DNA from: Acinetobacter sp. CFCC 10889
Lineage (GTDB): Bacteria; Pseudomonadota; Gammaproteobacteria; Pseudomonadales; Moraxellaceae
NCBI RefSeq assembly: GCF_003268395.1
Contig: NZ_LQXQ01000013.1
Location: 1 to 64,000 of the forward strand
Direction: 5' to 3'
DNA: 64,000 nt
The notes below the pieces were generated by a model. It saw nothing but the letters and a program-made list of their open reading frames with translations, made no database searches and was not told the origin of the DNA. A program made the position numbers and the translations under genes. Below are positions 29,091 through 38,761 of the stretch, piece by piece. Numbering within the stretch: position 1 is the stretch's first letter; each line of letters begins with the position of its first letter.

Positions 29091-29250
29091 ATCAAAGGTC
29101 TTGCCAACAAAAGAATGCTGAAAATTTGCAATTCAGCATAATTGGTTCTTTGCTATGATGACCATGTTCTGTTGAACAATTATGTTGACCATCACCTATT
29201 CACAGTCATAATGCGTGAATAGCGGCTACTCCCCAATGAAGTGCCTATAG
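29091..29250 (-). promoter_or_regulatory. yybP-ykoY-type manganese riboswitch
   Basis: The minus-strand leader of the exporter gene has the conserved GGGGAGTAGC (29234-29225), then a hairpin, GGTCAACATAAT (the second conserved loop, at about 29189-29200) and a closing GGCAAGACCTTTG (29105-29093). These are the signature elements of the yybP-ykoY (RF00080) Mn2+ aptamer. The 100 bases between the aptamer and the start codon would be the expression platform. The limits are estimated by eye. Confidence 0.88.
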
Positions 29251-29317
29251 TTTACAATGTCTATAAAAATTTTACAGCTGTTTTCCGATAATTTAACTTA
29301 AAGAAATATTCTTAATC

Positions 29318-29992
29318 ATGATGACTGCCCATTTTTCTGACTATGTTCAAAGCCATTTGCATCCAGAAACCATTTTTGTGGTTGGTGGTGGGCCTTCCTT
29401 AAACCAACATGATTTGACCGTCCTGAACCATACTGAACATTTTGTCATCTGCTGTAACCAAGCTTTTAGCCTGATTCCATCCGCAAAAATCGCCCATCAC
29501 AGCGATTACGCATGGTGGGAACAGTATCAATCCCAATTGGAAAGCCAATTTACGGGGGACTTTATCACAGGCTGTGGTTTAGGTAATACCAAAGCTTATC
29601 CAGATGTTGTGACGCATATGGGCTTTATTCAACATCATAATCATCATGAATTATTCAACTCCAAAATGCATGTTTTTGGCAATAATTGTGGCTTACAGGC
29701 ATTGAGTATCGCTCATCTATTTCAACCGCAAAACATTGTGCTGATCGGTTTTGACTTTAAAGCTGAACATGGTCAAAGTCATGGCTATGAAAAAAATAAT
29801 CTTGCATCCATGGAACATTATCAATCTTTTTGGCGGATGTTTTTGCGAGGTTTTTCAGATTTTGAAAAAATTAAAGCCACACAATGGCAAAAAGCATATC
29901 CAAATCAAGCCTTACCTGCCATTTGGAATGTCAATCCCGATTCAGCGTTGACACTGTATGACAAAAGCAAAAACCTGAGCGATTTCTTATAA
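29318..29992 (+). CDS. DUF115/MptE-like Rossmann-fold protein
   Basis: A 224-residue soluble protein. It has the pattern of DUF115/MptE-like proteins: FVVGGGPSLNQHDL with a glycine-rich loop at about residue 20, a middle FITGCGLGN, and FGNNCGLQALSIAHLFQ followed by IVLIGFDFK. The family includes archaeal pterin pyrophosphokinases and flagellin-glycosylation-associated (MAF) proteins, and small phage-linked members. Function here is not known. The gene stands alone on the plus strand between the riboswitch leader and aceF. Confidence 0.65.
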   Translation: MMTAHFSDYVQSHLHPETIFVVGGGPSLNQHDLTVLNHTEHFVICCNQAFSLIPSAKIAHHSDYAWWEQYQSQLESQFTGDFITGCGLGNTKAYPDVVTHMGFIQHHNHHELFNSKMHVFGNNCGLQALSIAHLFQPQNIVLIGFDFKAEHGQSHGYEKNNLASMEHYQSFWRMFLRGFSDFEKIKATQWQKAYPNQALPAIWNVNPDSALTLYDKSKNLSDFL

Positions 29993-30011
29993 ATTTCAAG
30001 CCTTATAAATT

Positions 30012-30034
30012 AAAAAACCCCGCCGTAGCGAGGT
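30012..30034 (-). terminator. Terminator of aceEF
   Basis: Read on the minus strand, AACCTCGC and GCGGGGTT pair with one mismatch around a four-base loop, followed by TTTTTT, 18 bases past the aceF stop. Confidence 0.7.
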
Positions 30035-30051
30035 TGATTGAATATCTGAAC

Positions 30052-32019
30052 TTAAAGCAAAATATTTCGAATGTCTGCCAAAAGTTTGGTCAGCTTATTG
30101 GTAAAACGTGCTGCATCCGCACCATTAATCACACGGTGATCGTATGACAATGACAATGGTAACATCAGCTTCGGATCAAAGCCCTCACCATTCCATACAG
30201 GTTGCATCGTTGCAGGTGAAATACCCAAAATCGCCACTTGTGGCCAATTCACTAAAGGCGTAAATGCTGTCCCACCAATTGAACCTAAACTTGTAATGGT
30301 AAAGTTTGCACCTTGTAAGTCTTTCGGAGAAAGTTTCTTATCTCGGGCTTTTTTACTCAGCTCACCCAATTCAATCGCAATTTGCTTAATTGATTTTTGG
30401 TCAGGATTGCGCAGTACAGGTACAGTCAAACCATCAGGTGTTGCTACTGCAATACCCATGTGAATTTCATTACGCAATAATACTGACTTTTGATCATCCG
30501 CCAAATGCCCTGCAAAATATGGCTCTTCTTTCAGCAGGAAAGCCACTGCTTTGGCAATGAATGCAAGAATCGTTAAGCTAATACCATCTTGTTTAAATTT
30601 ACCTTTGAGTTCACCACGCCAAGCTTCAAGCTCGGTAATGTCTGCCAAATCAAACTGTGTCACTTGTGGGATGAAATTATTCAATGACAATTGCGGTACA
30701 GATACTTGCTGTAAGCGTGTCATTGGCGCAATTTCACTACCACCAAATGCACTGAAGTCAGGTAATGTAGGTAAGCCCGAAGCCACTGGTGCAGCTGCTG
30801 TTTGTACAGGTTGCGGTGCGGTTAAGCGTTGCTTCACATAAGCAAAAACATCTTCTTTCACCACGCGATCATGCGGACCTGAAGACTCTACTTGTGCCAA
30901 AAGCACACCAAGTTCACGGGCAAGTTTACGTACCGCAGGACCTGCATAGACTTTGGCATTTTCAGCTTGTTGCGCTTTGCTGAGTTTATCCGAACCATTC
31001 GCTACAGGTGCTTGTGCTTCAACTGTTTTTTCAGCTTTCGGTGCAGCTTTGCTCTCAGCTTTAGGTGCAGCCGCTTGTTCTTTAGCAACTTCCGATGGCT
31101 GTACATCCGCAACACCTTCAATCGTGACCAAAGGCATGCCTTGTTTCACTTCTTGATTGTCACTGACATGGATCGCTTTGATCGTACCTGAAACTGTACT
31201 TGGCACTTCAACTGAAGCCTTATCAGATTCAACTACAACAAGGCTTTGATCTTTTTCGACACGATCACCGACACTGACCAAAATTTCAGATACAGAGGCT
31301 TTGTCCACACCTAGATCAGGTACAGCAATGTCTACAGGTCCTGATTGTGCAGGCTTCGCTTCCGCTTTCGGTGCTTCAGCAGGTGTAGAAGTCACAGGGG
31401 CTTGTTTGGTTTCAGCAACAGCTGCTGTGGTTTGAACAGAAGTTGTTTTCACCGTGATTAAAACCACACCTTCTTTCACGCTATCGCCTTCTTTCACGAT
31501 CACGCTTTCTACTGTACCTGCTACTGTACTTGGAACTTCCACAGTCGCTTTGTCAGATTCAACCACCACAATACTGTCATCAATTGCGATTTCATCGCCT
31601 GCTTTGACAAGAATTTCACCAACAAGGGCTTTTTCCACACCAATATCAGGGACTTTCACTTCTACAGTTTGCGATGTTGTCGCTGTAGAAGTCGTTTCAG
31701 CTTTTGGTTGTTCAGTTACTGTCTCAGCTTTCGCAGGTGCTGCTTTCGTTGTTTCTTCAGTTGGTACAGGCGTTGATTGTGTTGTTTCCGCTTCCGCAGA
31801 TTCAACTTCAATCAGTACTGCACCTTCTGCAACTTCATCACCTTCTGACACAGCGATGCTTTTCACCACGCCTGCCGAAGTGCTTGGCACTTCAACAGAG
31901 GCTTTATCTGACTCAAGCAACACAATGCTGTCATCGACTGCAATGGTGTCACCCACTTTCACCAAAATTTCAGCGACAGTGGCTTTATCTACACCAATAT
32001 CAGGAGTTTTAATTTGCAT
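30052..32019 (-). CDS. aceF: Dihydrolipoyl acetyltransferase (E2 of pyruvate dehydrogenase)
   Basis: A 655-residue E2 subunit. Three lipoyl domains start at about residues 1, 120 and 230, each with the lipoylated Lys in ESDKASVEVPS or ESDKATVEVPS (Lys39 in the first). Ala/Pro/Glu-rich linkers separate them. A peripheral-subunit-binding domain begins near AGPAVRKLARELGV, and the catalytic domain ends in SYDHRVINGADAARF, with the active His and Asp. The aceE stop overlaps the aceF ATG by one base (TAATG), so they are coupled. Lpd (E3) is not in the window. Confidence 0.96.
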   Translation of the reverse strand: MQIKTPDIGVDKATVAEILVKVGDTIAVDDSIVLLESDKASVEVPSTSAGVVKSIAVSEGDEVAEGAVLIEVESAEAETTQSTPVPTEETTKAAPAKAETVTEQPKAETTSTATTSQTVEVKVPDIGVEKALVGEILVKAGDEIAIDDSIVVVESDKATVEVPSTVAGTVESVIVKEGDSVKEGVVLITVKTTSVQTTAAVAETKQAPVTSTPAEAPKAEAKPAQSGPVDIAVPDLGVDKASVSEILVSVGDRVEKDQSLVVVESDKASVEVPSTVSGTIKAIHVSDNQEVKQGMPLVTIEGVADVQPSEVAKEQAAAPKAESKAAPKAEKTVEAQAPVANGSDKLSKAQQAENAKVYAGPAVRKLARELGVLLAQVESSGPHDRVVKEDVFAYVKQRLTAPQPVQTAAAPVASGLPTLPDFSAFGGSEIAPMTRLQQVSVPQLSLNNFIPQVTQFDLADITELEAWRGELKGKFKQDGISLTILAFIAKAVAFLLKEEPYFAGHLADDQKSVLLRNEIHMGIAVATPDGLTVPVLRNPDQKSIKQIAIELGELSKKARDKKLSPKDLQGANFTITSLGSIGGTAFTPLVNWPQVAILGISPATMQPVWNGEGFDPKLMLPLSLSYDHRVINGADAARFTNKLTKLLADIRNILL

Positions 32020-34730
32020 TATTTATTCTCCTCAGTTGGTTCAGCATAGGCTGCAACGTCTTGTACTGATGGATGTGCTTGTGGCAACCATGCCACAGGA
32101 CGATCAACATCAAGCTCAAAAGTCGAAATTGCATCTTTCACCAAACGTGCATCGACTTCGCCTTCATCTGCCAATTTTTTCAATGTTGCTACAACAATGT
32201 GTGCTGCATCTACACCGAAATAGCTACGCAAATTACCACGAGTATCTGAACGACCATACCCATCTGTACCCAAAGTCACATACGGACGACTGTCAGGCAG
32301 GTAAGCACGGATCTGTTCACTGTAAGCACGGATATGATCTGTTGCTGCAACCACGATCCCATCTGTGCCACGCAGTTGTTGCGACAGCCAAGACTCTTTA
32401 CCATCTTCAAGCGGATGTAAACGGTTATATTCTTCAACCGCCATACCATCACGTGCCAATTCATTGAAGCTTGTTGCACTCCATACATTGGCATGGATTT
32501 GATATTCATCTTTCAAGATTTGCGCAGCTTTAATCACTTCACGCAAGATCACACCTGAGCCGATCAATTGAACAGTGGCTTTTTCATCTTGCTCAAATAA
32601 ATACAGACCTTTTTTGATGCCTTCCACTGCTTCTTGTGGCAATGCAGGCTGATCATAATTTTCATTCATCAATGTTAAATAATAGAACACACGCTCTTGA
32701 TTCACATACATACGTTGTAAACCATCGTGAATGATCACAGCGAGTTCATAACCGAAACAAGGATCATACGCTACACAGTTCGGAATGGTATTCGCCAAAA
32801 CATGAGAATGACCATCTTGATGCTGTAAGCCTTCACCGTTCAATGTGGTACGACCTGCGGTTGCACCAAACAAGAAGCCTTGCGCCTGAGAATCACCCGC
32901 TGCCCATGCAATATCACCAATACGTTGGAAACCGAACATTGAGTAATACATATACATCGGAATCATTGGCAAATTATTGGTTGAATAACTTGTGCCCAAT
33001 GCAGACCAAGCACTCATTGCGCCTGCTTCATTGATCCCTTCTTGCAACATATGACCATCTTTGGCTTCACGATAATTCATGAGCTGTTCTTGGTCTTCAG
33101 GCGTATAATTCTGACCATGTGCCGCATAAATACCCAACTGACGGAACATACCTTCCAAACCGAAAGTACGTGCTTCATCAGGGACAATTGGCACAACACG
33201 ATCTTTAATCGCTTTTTCTTTCAATAATGCTGCGATCAAACGCACCATCACCATGGTCGTTGATTGCTCTTTACCACCACTGCCTTTCAATACACCATCA
33301 AATACTGAAATATCAGGAATCGCCAATGCTTCGCTTTCTTTACGACGTGCAGGTAAATAACCACCCAACGCTTCACGACGCGCTTTCATATATTTCAATT
33401 CAGGAGAATTTTCACCCGGACGATAGAATGGTAATTCTTCAAGATCTTCATCTTTGAATGGAAGATTGAAACGATTACGGAAATATTTTAACGATTCCAA
33501 ATGCATTTTTTTGATTTGGTGGGTTTTATTCACCGCTTCAATTTCTTCTGACAAACCATAACCTTTGACGGTTTTCGCCAAAATTACAGTTGGTTGACCA
33601 TTACGGGTCATCGCTGCTGCATAAGCTGCATAGACTTTGTATGGATCATGACCACCACGATTTAGATTTTCAATATCTTCATCGCTCAGTGCTTTAACCA
33701 ATTCTTCTGCTTCAGGATATTTACCAAAGAAATGCTCACGGGTATAGCCACCACCTTTCACTTGATAACGCTGATAATCACCATCCAAAGCTTCTTCCAT
33801 ACGGGCTTTTAATGCACCTGAAGCATCTTTATCAAGCAAAGGATCCCAATGACGACCCCAAACCACTTTAATTACACGCCAACCTGCACCACGGAATAAT
33901 GATTCAAGTTCTTGGATAATTTTACCATTACCACGCACAGGACCATCGAGACGCTGTAAGTTACAGTTCACCACCCAAATCAGATTGTCGAGTTTTTCAC
34001 GACCTGCAAGCGAGATTGCACCCAAGCTTTCAGGCTCATCCATCTCACCATCACCGAGATATGCCCAAACTTTACGATCTTCTTCTTTGATCAGGCCACG
34101 ATTCATCAAATATTTTTGAATGTGTGCTTGGTAAATCGACATGATTGGACCCAAGCCCATCGATACGGTTGGGAACTGCCAATAATCAGGCATCAAATAC
34201 GGATGCGGATAGCTTGAAAGCCCTTGACCACCCACTTCACGGCGGAAATTATTCAACTGATCTTCAGTCAAACGCCCTTCTAAGTAAGAACGTGCATAAA
34301 TCCCCGGTGCACAGTGACCTTGGTAATAAATCATATCACCACCAAAGCTGTCGCTATTGGCACGGAAGAAATAGTTAAAACCGACATCATATAAGGTTGC
34401 AGATGATGCAAAACTTGCCAAGTGACCACCTAAGTCATCACCTGTTTTATTGGCACGAAGTACCATTGCCAATGCATTCCAACGAATCAATGCACGAATA
34501 CGGCGTTCCATGTCTGGATCACCTGGCATTGCAGGCGATTCTGCAACTGGAATGGTATTTAAATAAGGAGTATTTAGCCGTTGAATAGGGACATGCTTCG
34601 AAATTGCTTGTTGGTATAATTTTTCGAGCAAGAAAGCAGCACGTTCACTGCCCATATGTTGTAACACAGAATCAAAGGCATCTTGCCATTCTTGTGTTTC
34701 TTGAGCGTCAGTATCACCGTAATACGCCAT
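32019..34730 (-). CDS. aceE: Pyruvate dehydrogenase E1 component, homodimeric type
   Basis: A 903-residue thiamine-diphosphate enzyme that decarboxylates pyruvate and acetylates the lipoyl groups of AceF. The length and the homodimeric AceE form match the E. coli type (887). The cofactor motif begins YLGDGEMDEPESLGAI and ends VVNCNLQRLDGPVRG. Later blocks VPDEARTFGLEGMFRQ and SYSTNNLPMIPMYMYYSMFG are typical. There is no pdhR gene upstream; the preceding gene is a peptidase separated by a terminator, so aceEF has its own promoter. Confidence 0.96.
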   Translation of the reverse strand: MAYYGDTDAQETQEWQDAFDSVLQHMGSERAAFLLEKLYQQAISKHVPIQRLNTPYLNTIPVAESPAMPGDPDMERRIRALIRWNALAMVLRANKTGDDLGGHLASFASSATLYDVGFNYFFRANSDSFGGDMIYYQGHCAPGIYARSYLEGRLTEDQLNNFRREVGGQGLSSYPHPYLMPDYWQFPTVSMGLGPIMSIYQAHIQKYLMNRGLIKEEDRKVWAYLGDGEMDEPESLGAISLAGREKLDNLIWVVNCNLQRLDGPVRGNGKIIQELESLFRGAGWRVIKVVWGRHWDPLLDKDASGALKARMEEALDGDYQRYQVKGGGYTREHFFGKYPEAEELVKALSDEDIENLNRGGHDPYKVYAAYAAAMTRNGQPTVILAKTVKGYGLSEEIEAVNKTHQIKKMHLESLKYFRNRFNLPFKDEDLEELPFYRPGENSPELKYMKARREALGGYLPARRKESEALAIPDISVFDGVLKGSGGKEQSTTMVMVRLIAALLKEKAIKDRVVPIVPDEARTFGLEGMFRQLGIYAAHGQNYTPEDQEQLMNYREAKDGHMLQEGINEAGAMSAWSALGTSYSTNNLPMIPMYMYYSMFGFQRIGDIAWAAGDSQAQGFLFGATAGRTTLNGEGLQHQDGHSHVLANTIPNCVAYDPCFGYELAVIIHDGLQRMYVNQERVFYYLTLMNENYDQPALPQEAVEGIKKGLYLFEQDEKATVQLIGSGVILREVIKAAQILKDEYQIHANVWSATSFNELARDGMAVEEYNRLHPLEDGKESWLSQQLRGTDGIVVAATDHIRAYSEQIRAYLPDSRPYVTLGTDGYGRSDTRGNLRSYFGVDAAHIVVATLKKLADEGEVDARLVKDAISTFELDVDRPVAWLPQAHPSVQDVAAYAEPTEENK

Positions 34731-34873
34731 GTTTCACCTACTCCTTAGACTAATTTTCTATATCTTATATGTATCATGTTTTAAGGGTGTTAAGTTATCG
34801 TTACAGATGAATGTAGAGCTGTAGCATTATTTAGTAACTAAATACTCATTGACCAAAGCTTACACAAGGAAAC

Positions 34874-34898
34874 AAAAAAACCGCCAATAAAGGCGTTT
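34874..34898 (-). terminator. Terminator of the M23 peptidase gene
   Basis: On the minus strand AACGCC/GGCG(G) closes a six-base loop and is followed by seven T residues, about 100 bases past the peptidase stop. Confidence 0.7.
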
Positions 34899-35000
34899 TA
34901 TATACACTTGAGATTTTATTTAATGATAATCTCTTGAAAGAGGTAATGAGATATGCCCTTTCAAACTCAAGCTATATGTATACATCAAATCTGACTTAAA

Positions 35001-35744
35001 TTATGGCAACATTGCTAAATAAGTAGATGGATTTTTACGTTGACCATCTTTCACTACTTCATAATGCAAATGTGGACCAGTACAACGACCAGTACAACCG
35101 ACATTAGCGATATGCTCACCAGCTTTCACTTGATCACCGACACGAGCAATTAAACGTGATGCATGTGCATAACGTGTGATATAGCCATTACCATGGTTAA
35201 TTTCAACATACTGACCATAACCTGTACCCCAACCTGACTTGGTTACAATGCCAGGACCTGTAGCATAAATTGGCGTACCACTTGGTGCAGACATATCTAA
35301 ACCAGAATGGTTTTCCGCACGACCACCCATAGTACGACCACCATAATTTGAACTCACACGTTTCAAATCTGGCAGTGGATGTGTCACTAACCATGAATAC
35401 TGAGAACCCGCTGAGTAGCGAGGAGCTGTAGATGTAGAATATGTAGAAGAAAGTGCTGCTGAACCGTATTTTTGAGCAATGGTTGCATTATTCAATTCAA
35501 TTGGCTTTTCATCTTGAGTGCGTAAATGTGGTTGGAATGTTACACCACCTGGAATATCCATATCATCAGGATGTGTATAAGAACCTTGAGACACTGTAGT
35601 TGGTTGAGATAAAGTTTTAGAAAGCTGCTCTAAACGATCTGGAGCAGAAGGATTAGAAGCATCTAATTGAACTAAATCTGCGAATGCAACCGATGCAGCA
35701 GAAGCTGCTAAAGAAAATGCCAATAAAATACGTCGCGAATGCAT
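35001..35744 (-). CDS. M23 (LytM-type) metallopeptidase, exported
   Basis: A 247-residue secreted protein with a signal peptide (MHSRRILLAFSLAASAAS, cleavage near residue 22). The C-terminal half is a LytM/M23 domain: the zinc ligands are in ENHSGLDMSAP (HxxxD) and GPHLHYEV (HxH), and YGQYVEINHGNGYITRYAHAS is the usual core. M23 proteins cut peptidoglycan cross-links or, if degenerate, activate amidases; here the zinc site is intact. Peptidoglycan and division genes follow on the same side, consistent with a wall-remodelling role. Confidence 0.88.
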   Translation of the reverse strand: MHSRRILLAFSLAASAASVAFADLVQLDASNPSAPDRLEQLSKTLSQPTTVSQGSYTHPDDMDIPGGVTFQPHLRTQDEKPIELNNATIAQKYGSAALSSTYSTSTAPRYSAGSQYSWLVTHPLPDLKRVSSNYGGRTMGGRAENHSGLDMSAPSGTPIYATGPGIVTKSGWGTGYGQYVEINHGNGYITRYAHASRLIARVGDQVKAGEHIANVGCTGRCTGPHLHYEVVKDGQRKNPSTYLAMLP

Positions 35745-35850
35745 AAAAACCTCTTTTAACTGTTCTTAGTCAAGTTCCTTGAGTGATCTCGTCCTTGATA
35801 TCTACTGAAACGAGGGCTTAAGATAAGACATAACTATGTAGGAATAATGT

Positions 35851-36291
35851 ATGTCTGAACCTAAAAATCTCTTTCATCAAACAAGACAACACGTAAAAAC
35901 AGGAAACTTATCGTTTCTAAAAAAGCAAGTTGCCGAATGGCAAAGACTTACTAAATTAATTCAACCCTTATTACCTCAGCCAGAAGTATGGCAGGTTGTC
36001 TGTTATCAATATGGCATTTTGACGATTACCGGTGAAAATCAAGCCATGATTAGTCAACTCGGTTATCTTCAAAAGCAATATATTTCTCAATTATCACAAC
36101 TCGAAGAATTGAAAGACTTACAAAAAATCCAGATTCGCCTTCGTGTGAGAAAAGTTGAACCTATAATTTCTGATAAACCTGTTCAAACACTTACACCCGC
36201 AACGCAGGAAATGTTACAACACGCTGCAAGCTTTGTGAACGATGCTAAGCTTAGCCAAGCTTTATTACGTTTGGCAAGCAATAAAAAGTAA
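35851..36291 (+). CDS. DciA-like protein (DUF721)
   Basis: A 146-residue protein with the DUF721 pattern: W-x-x-V (VWQVVCYQYGILTITGENQAMISQLGYLQKQYISQL) and an RVRKVEP end block. DciA recruits the replicative helicase DnaB in bacteria that lack DnaC. In Pseudomonas the gene also lies near lpxC and an M23 peptidase, so context supports the call. The similarity is moderate. It is divergent from the peptidase and convergent with lpxC. Confidence 0.65.
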   Translation: MSEPKNLFHQTRQHVKTGNLSFLKKQVAEWQRLTKLIQPLLPQPEVWQVVCYQYGILTITGENQAMISQLGYLQKQYISQLSQLEELKDLQKIQIRLRVRKVEPIISDKPVQTLTPATQEMLQHAASFVNDAKLSQALLRLASNKK

Positions 36292-36388
36292 ACAATAAAA
36301 TAAAAAATAGAATATTGAGTTTACAAAAAGCCAACCAAGTCACATTTTAAAATGTTACTTTATAACATTACCACCGAAAAGCAAGGAC

Positions 36389-37291
36389 TTATAAGACTTG
36401 TACATATTGGATTGGACAAGATGCCATGTCATCAAATGTTACAATTTCATAGCTGCTTGGATCGTTTTTAACATTGCGTAAAAGCTGATTATTGAGTGCA
36501 TGTCCCGATTTATAGCCATCAAACTTGGCAATAATTTGATGCCCAAGTAAATATAAATCACCCACTGCATCTAAAATTTTATGTCGTACAAACTCATCAG
36601 CGAAGCGTAATCCTTCTTCATTCACTACGCCCGTATCATCCAAACCTACCGCATTGTCCAAACTTGCACCAAGTGCTAAATTGTGTGCCTTGAGATAATC
36701 CAAATCTTTCATAAAGCCAAAAGTACGTGCACCACTCACTTCATAGACAAAAGTTTCTGTAGAAAAATCAATGGTGGCAGACTGATATTCTTTAGCGAAA
36801 GCAGGATGATCAAAATCAATTTCAAAATTAATCTTAAACCCATCGTATGGAGAAAATATCGCTTTTTTATCATCAATCAATGCTGAAACAGGCTTAAGCA
36901 TTCGAATAAACTTTTTCGGCGCATCCAATTCAACTAAACCGCCTTGCATAAGTAGATAGATAAATGGTCCAGCACTACCATCCATAATTGGGATTTCTGA
37001 TGCAGAAACCTCAACAATCAAGTTATCTATACCCAGACCTGCAATTGCGCTAGTGACATGCTCAATCGTGCCAATTTTGGCATCATTTTCGACCAAATTT
37101 GAGCACATAAAAGCTTCTTGCACCAGCATTGCATCAGCACGAATTTCTACAGGCGGATTTAGGTCAATACGGCGAAATACAATACCCCCATCAGCCACAT
37201 GTGGCAAAAAGTTAATCATGACTTTTTGTCCACTATGCAGTCCGATGCCACTCGCTTTCACGACACGTTTCAGGGTACGCTGTTTCAACAT
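36389..37291 (-). CDS. lpxC: UDP-3-O-acyl-N-acetylglucosamine deacetylase
   Basis: LpxC removes the acetyl group in the first committed step of lipid A synthesis. The 300-residue length is normal. Zinc and catalytic residues are in [16 protein letters not shown] (His), the [18 protein letters not shown] block (His and Asp, with the active-site His near [10 protein letters not shown]). Genes ftsZ and ftsA precede it on the same strand, the standard order. A terminator between ftsZ and lpxC suggests its own promoter or attenuated read-through. Confidence 0.96.
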   Translation of the reverse strand: MLKQRTLKRVVKASGIGLHSGQKVMINFLPHVADGGIVFRRIDLNPPVEIRADAMLVQEAFMCSNLVENDAKIGTIEHVTSAIAGLGIDNLIVEVSASEIPIMDGSAGPFIYLLMQGGLVELDAPKKFIRMLKPVSALIDDKKAIFSPYDGFKINFEIDFDHPAFAKEYQSATIDFSTETFVYEVSGARTFGFMKDLDYLKAHNLALGASLDNAVGLDDTGVVNEEGLRFADEFVRHKILDAVGDLYLLGHQIIAKFDGYKSGHALNNQLLRNVKNDPSSYEIVTFDDMASCPIQYVQVL

Positions 37292-37353
37292 GCTTCTGTG
37301 TTCTTCAACCTAAATCTGCTATACGTTAGCACATTTAGCCATTGATAAAAAAC

Positions 37354-37383
37354 AAAAAAGGCAGTGAAACTTACTGCCTTTTT
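37354..37383 (-). terminator. Terminator after ftsZ
   Basis: AAAAGGCAGT and ACTGCCTTTT pair around a seven-base loop between ftsZ and lpxC; A/T runs on both sides. Confidence 0.85.
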
Positions 37384-37415
37384 CGATCATGATTAGTCTT
37401 TATTTGAATAATCAA

Positions 37416-38599
37416 TTATTTACGTTGTTGGTTCTTCAAATAATCTTGAATGCTCATCGGCGTAGAACGTGGTGATGCACTTGTGCTCGCAGCAGGTGCA
37501 TCACTATTTTGACGCTTGCTGATCGCTGGAATATCATCTTCATCTACAGGGGCATTTTGGTGCGACTGCTGCACATTTGCAGCAACATTCACAGGTGTAC
37601 GACGTTTAACCTCTGCTTCATTAGCATTACGTGTTAAACCTGTTGCAATTACAGTCACACGAATTTCATCACGTGCATCTGGATCGAACACTGTACCAAA
37701 GAATACTTCACCTTCATCCAAATCAACGATTTGATTCACAACATCAGTGATAATTTCAGTTTCACGAAGCGTAACATCTGCACCACCTGTAATATTAATC
37801 AAAACACCTTTGGCATTCATAATATTTACATTATCAAGTAATGGACTACGAATCGCCAACGTGCAGCTTCTTCAGCACGATCAGGACCACTGCTCTTACC
37901 TTCACCCATCATGGCATAACCACGAGTACTCATTGCTGTTTTTAAATCAGCAAAGTCAAGGTTAATGTGACCTGGACGAACAACCAAATCAAAAATACTA
38001 CGTACCGCATTCAGCAACACATCATCCGCTTTACGGTAAGCATCTTGCATAGAGATGTCACCATATACGCTGAGTAAGCGTTGGTTTGGGATAATAATCA
38101 AAGAATCAACATGTTGCTCTAAAGCTTCAATCCCTTTTTCGGCTGAACGTTGACGGCGGCGACCTTCAAAGTTAAATGGTGTCGTCACCACACCTACAGT
38201 CAAAATACCCATTTCTTGTGCAATTTCAGCAACGACTGGTGCAGCACCCGTACCTGTACCACCACCCATACCTGCGGTAACGAATACCATGTCCGCACCC
38301 TCAAGGTGTTGACGGATCAATTCACGACTTTCTTCAGCAGCAATTTGACCAACGTCTGGGTTTGCACCCGCACCCAAACCACGGGTACTTTGTTCACCGA
38401 GTTGGATTTTAAATGGTGCATTCATGCGATCTAAAGCTTGTTTATCAGTATTTGCACAAACAAATTTTACGCCTTTAATGTCCGACTGCACCATGTGCTG
38501 TACAGCATTACCACCACCACCACCAACACCAAATACAGTAAAACGGGCTTGACCGTTACTATCGGTTTGTTCATCTTCTAAAAATTCAAATGAGGCCAT
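37416..38599 (-). CDS. ftsZ: Cell division protein FtsZ, frame broken once in this sequence
   Basis: FtsZ forms the tubulin-like ring at the division site. Translation from ATG 38599 gives a normal N-terminus ([18 protein letters not shown] loop [12 protein letters not shown]), then goes out of frame after [10 protein letters not shown] at about 37858 and stops at 37826. The rest, [18 protein letters not shown] onward to the C-terminal peptide [12 protein letters not shown], is intact in another frame down to 37416. Adding one base (CGTTGG to CGTTTGG) restores a 394-residue protein of normal length. Since FtsZ is essential, a base-call error is far more likely than a real mutation. Confidence 0.93.
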
Positions 38600-38761
38600 G
38601 ACCTTTAGATTTCCTACTTAATGTATGGCAGTCACTTAAGCCCGTATACTGCCTTGATCTTCAATAATAAAATTTGTTTTAGGATGCTTCTCATTGCTCA
38701 AATTGTCAAGTACAGGACGACATGCTTACAACTTTTTAACAATATTCCCAAAAAACCACAC

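Noticed and set aside
31454..32467. A 337-codon frame on the plus strand, antisense to aceF and aceE
   Set aside because: A shadow of the lipoyl-domain repeats; the Ser/Thr-rich sequence reflects reverse reading of Ala/Glu/Val codons.
34915..34935. Partial Fur-box-like TAATGATAATC
   Set aside because: Only half of the consensus is present and the adjacent genes are not iron-related.
37826..37860. Programmed ribosomal frameshift in ftsZ
   Set aside because: No slippery heptamer, stimulatory stem or internal Shine-Dalgarno is seen, unlike the prfB site; an error is more likely.
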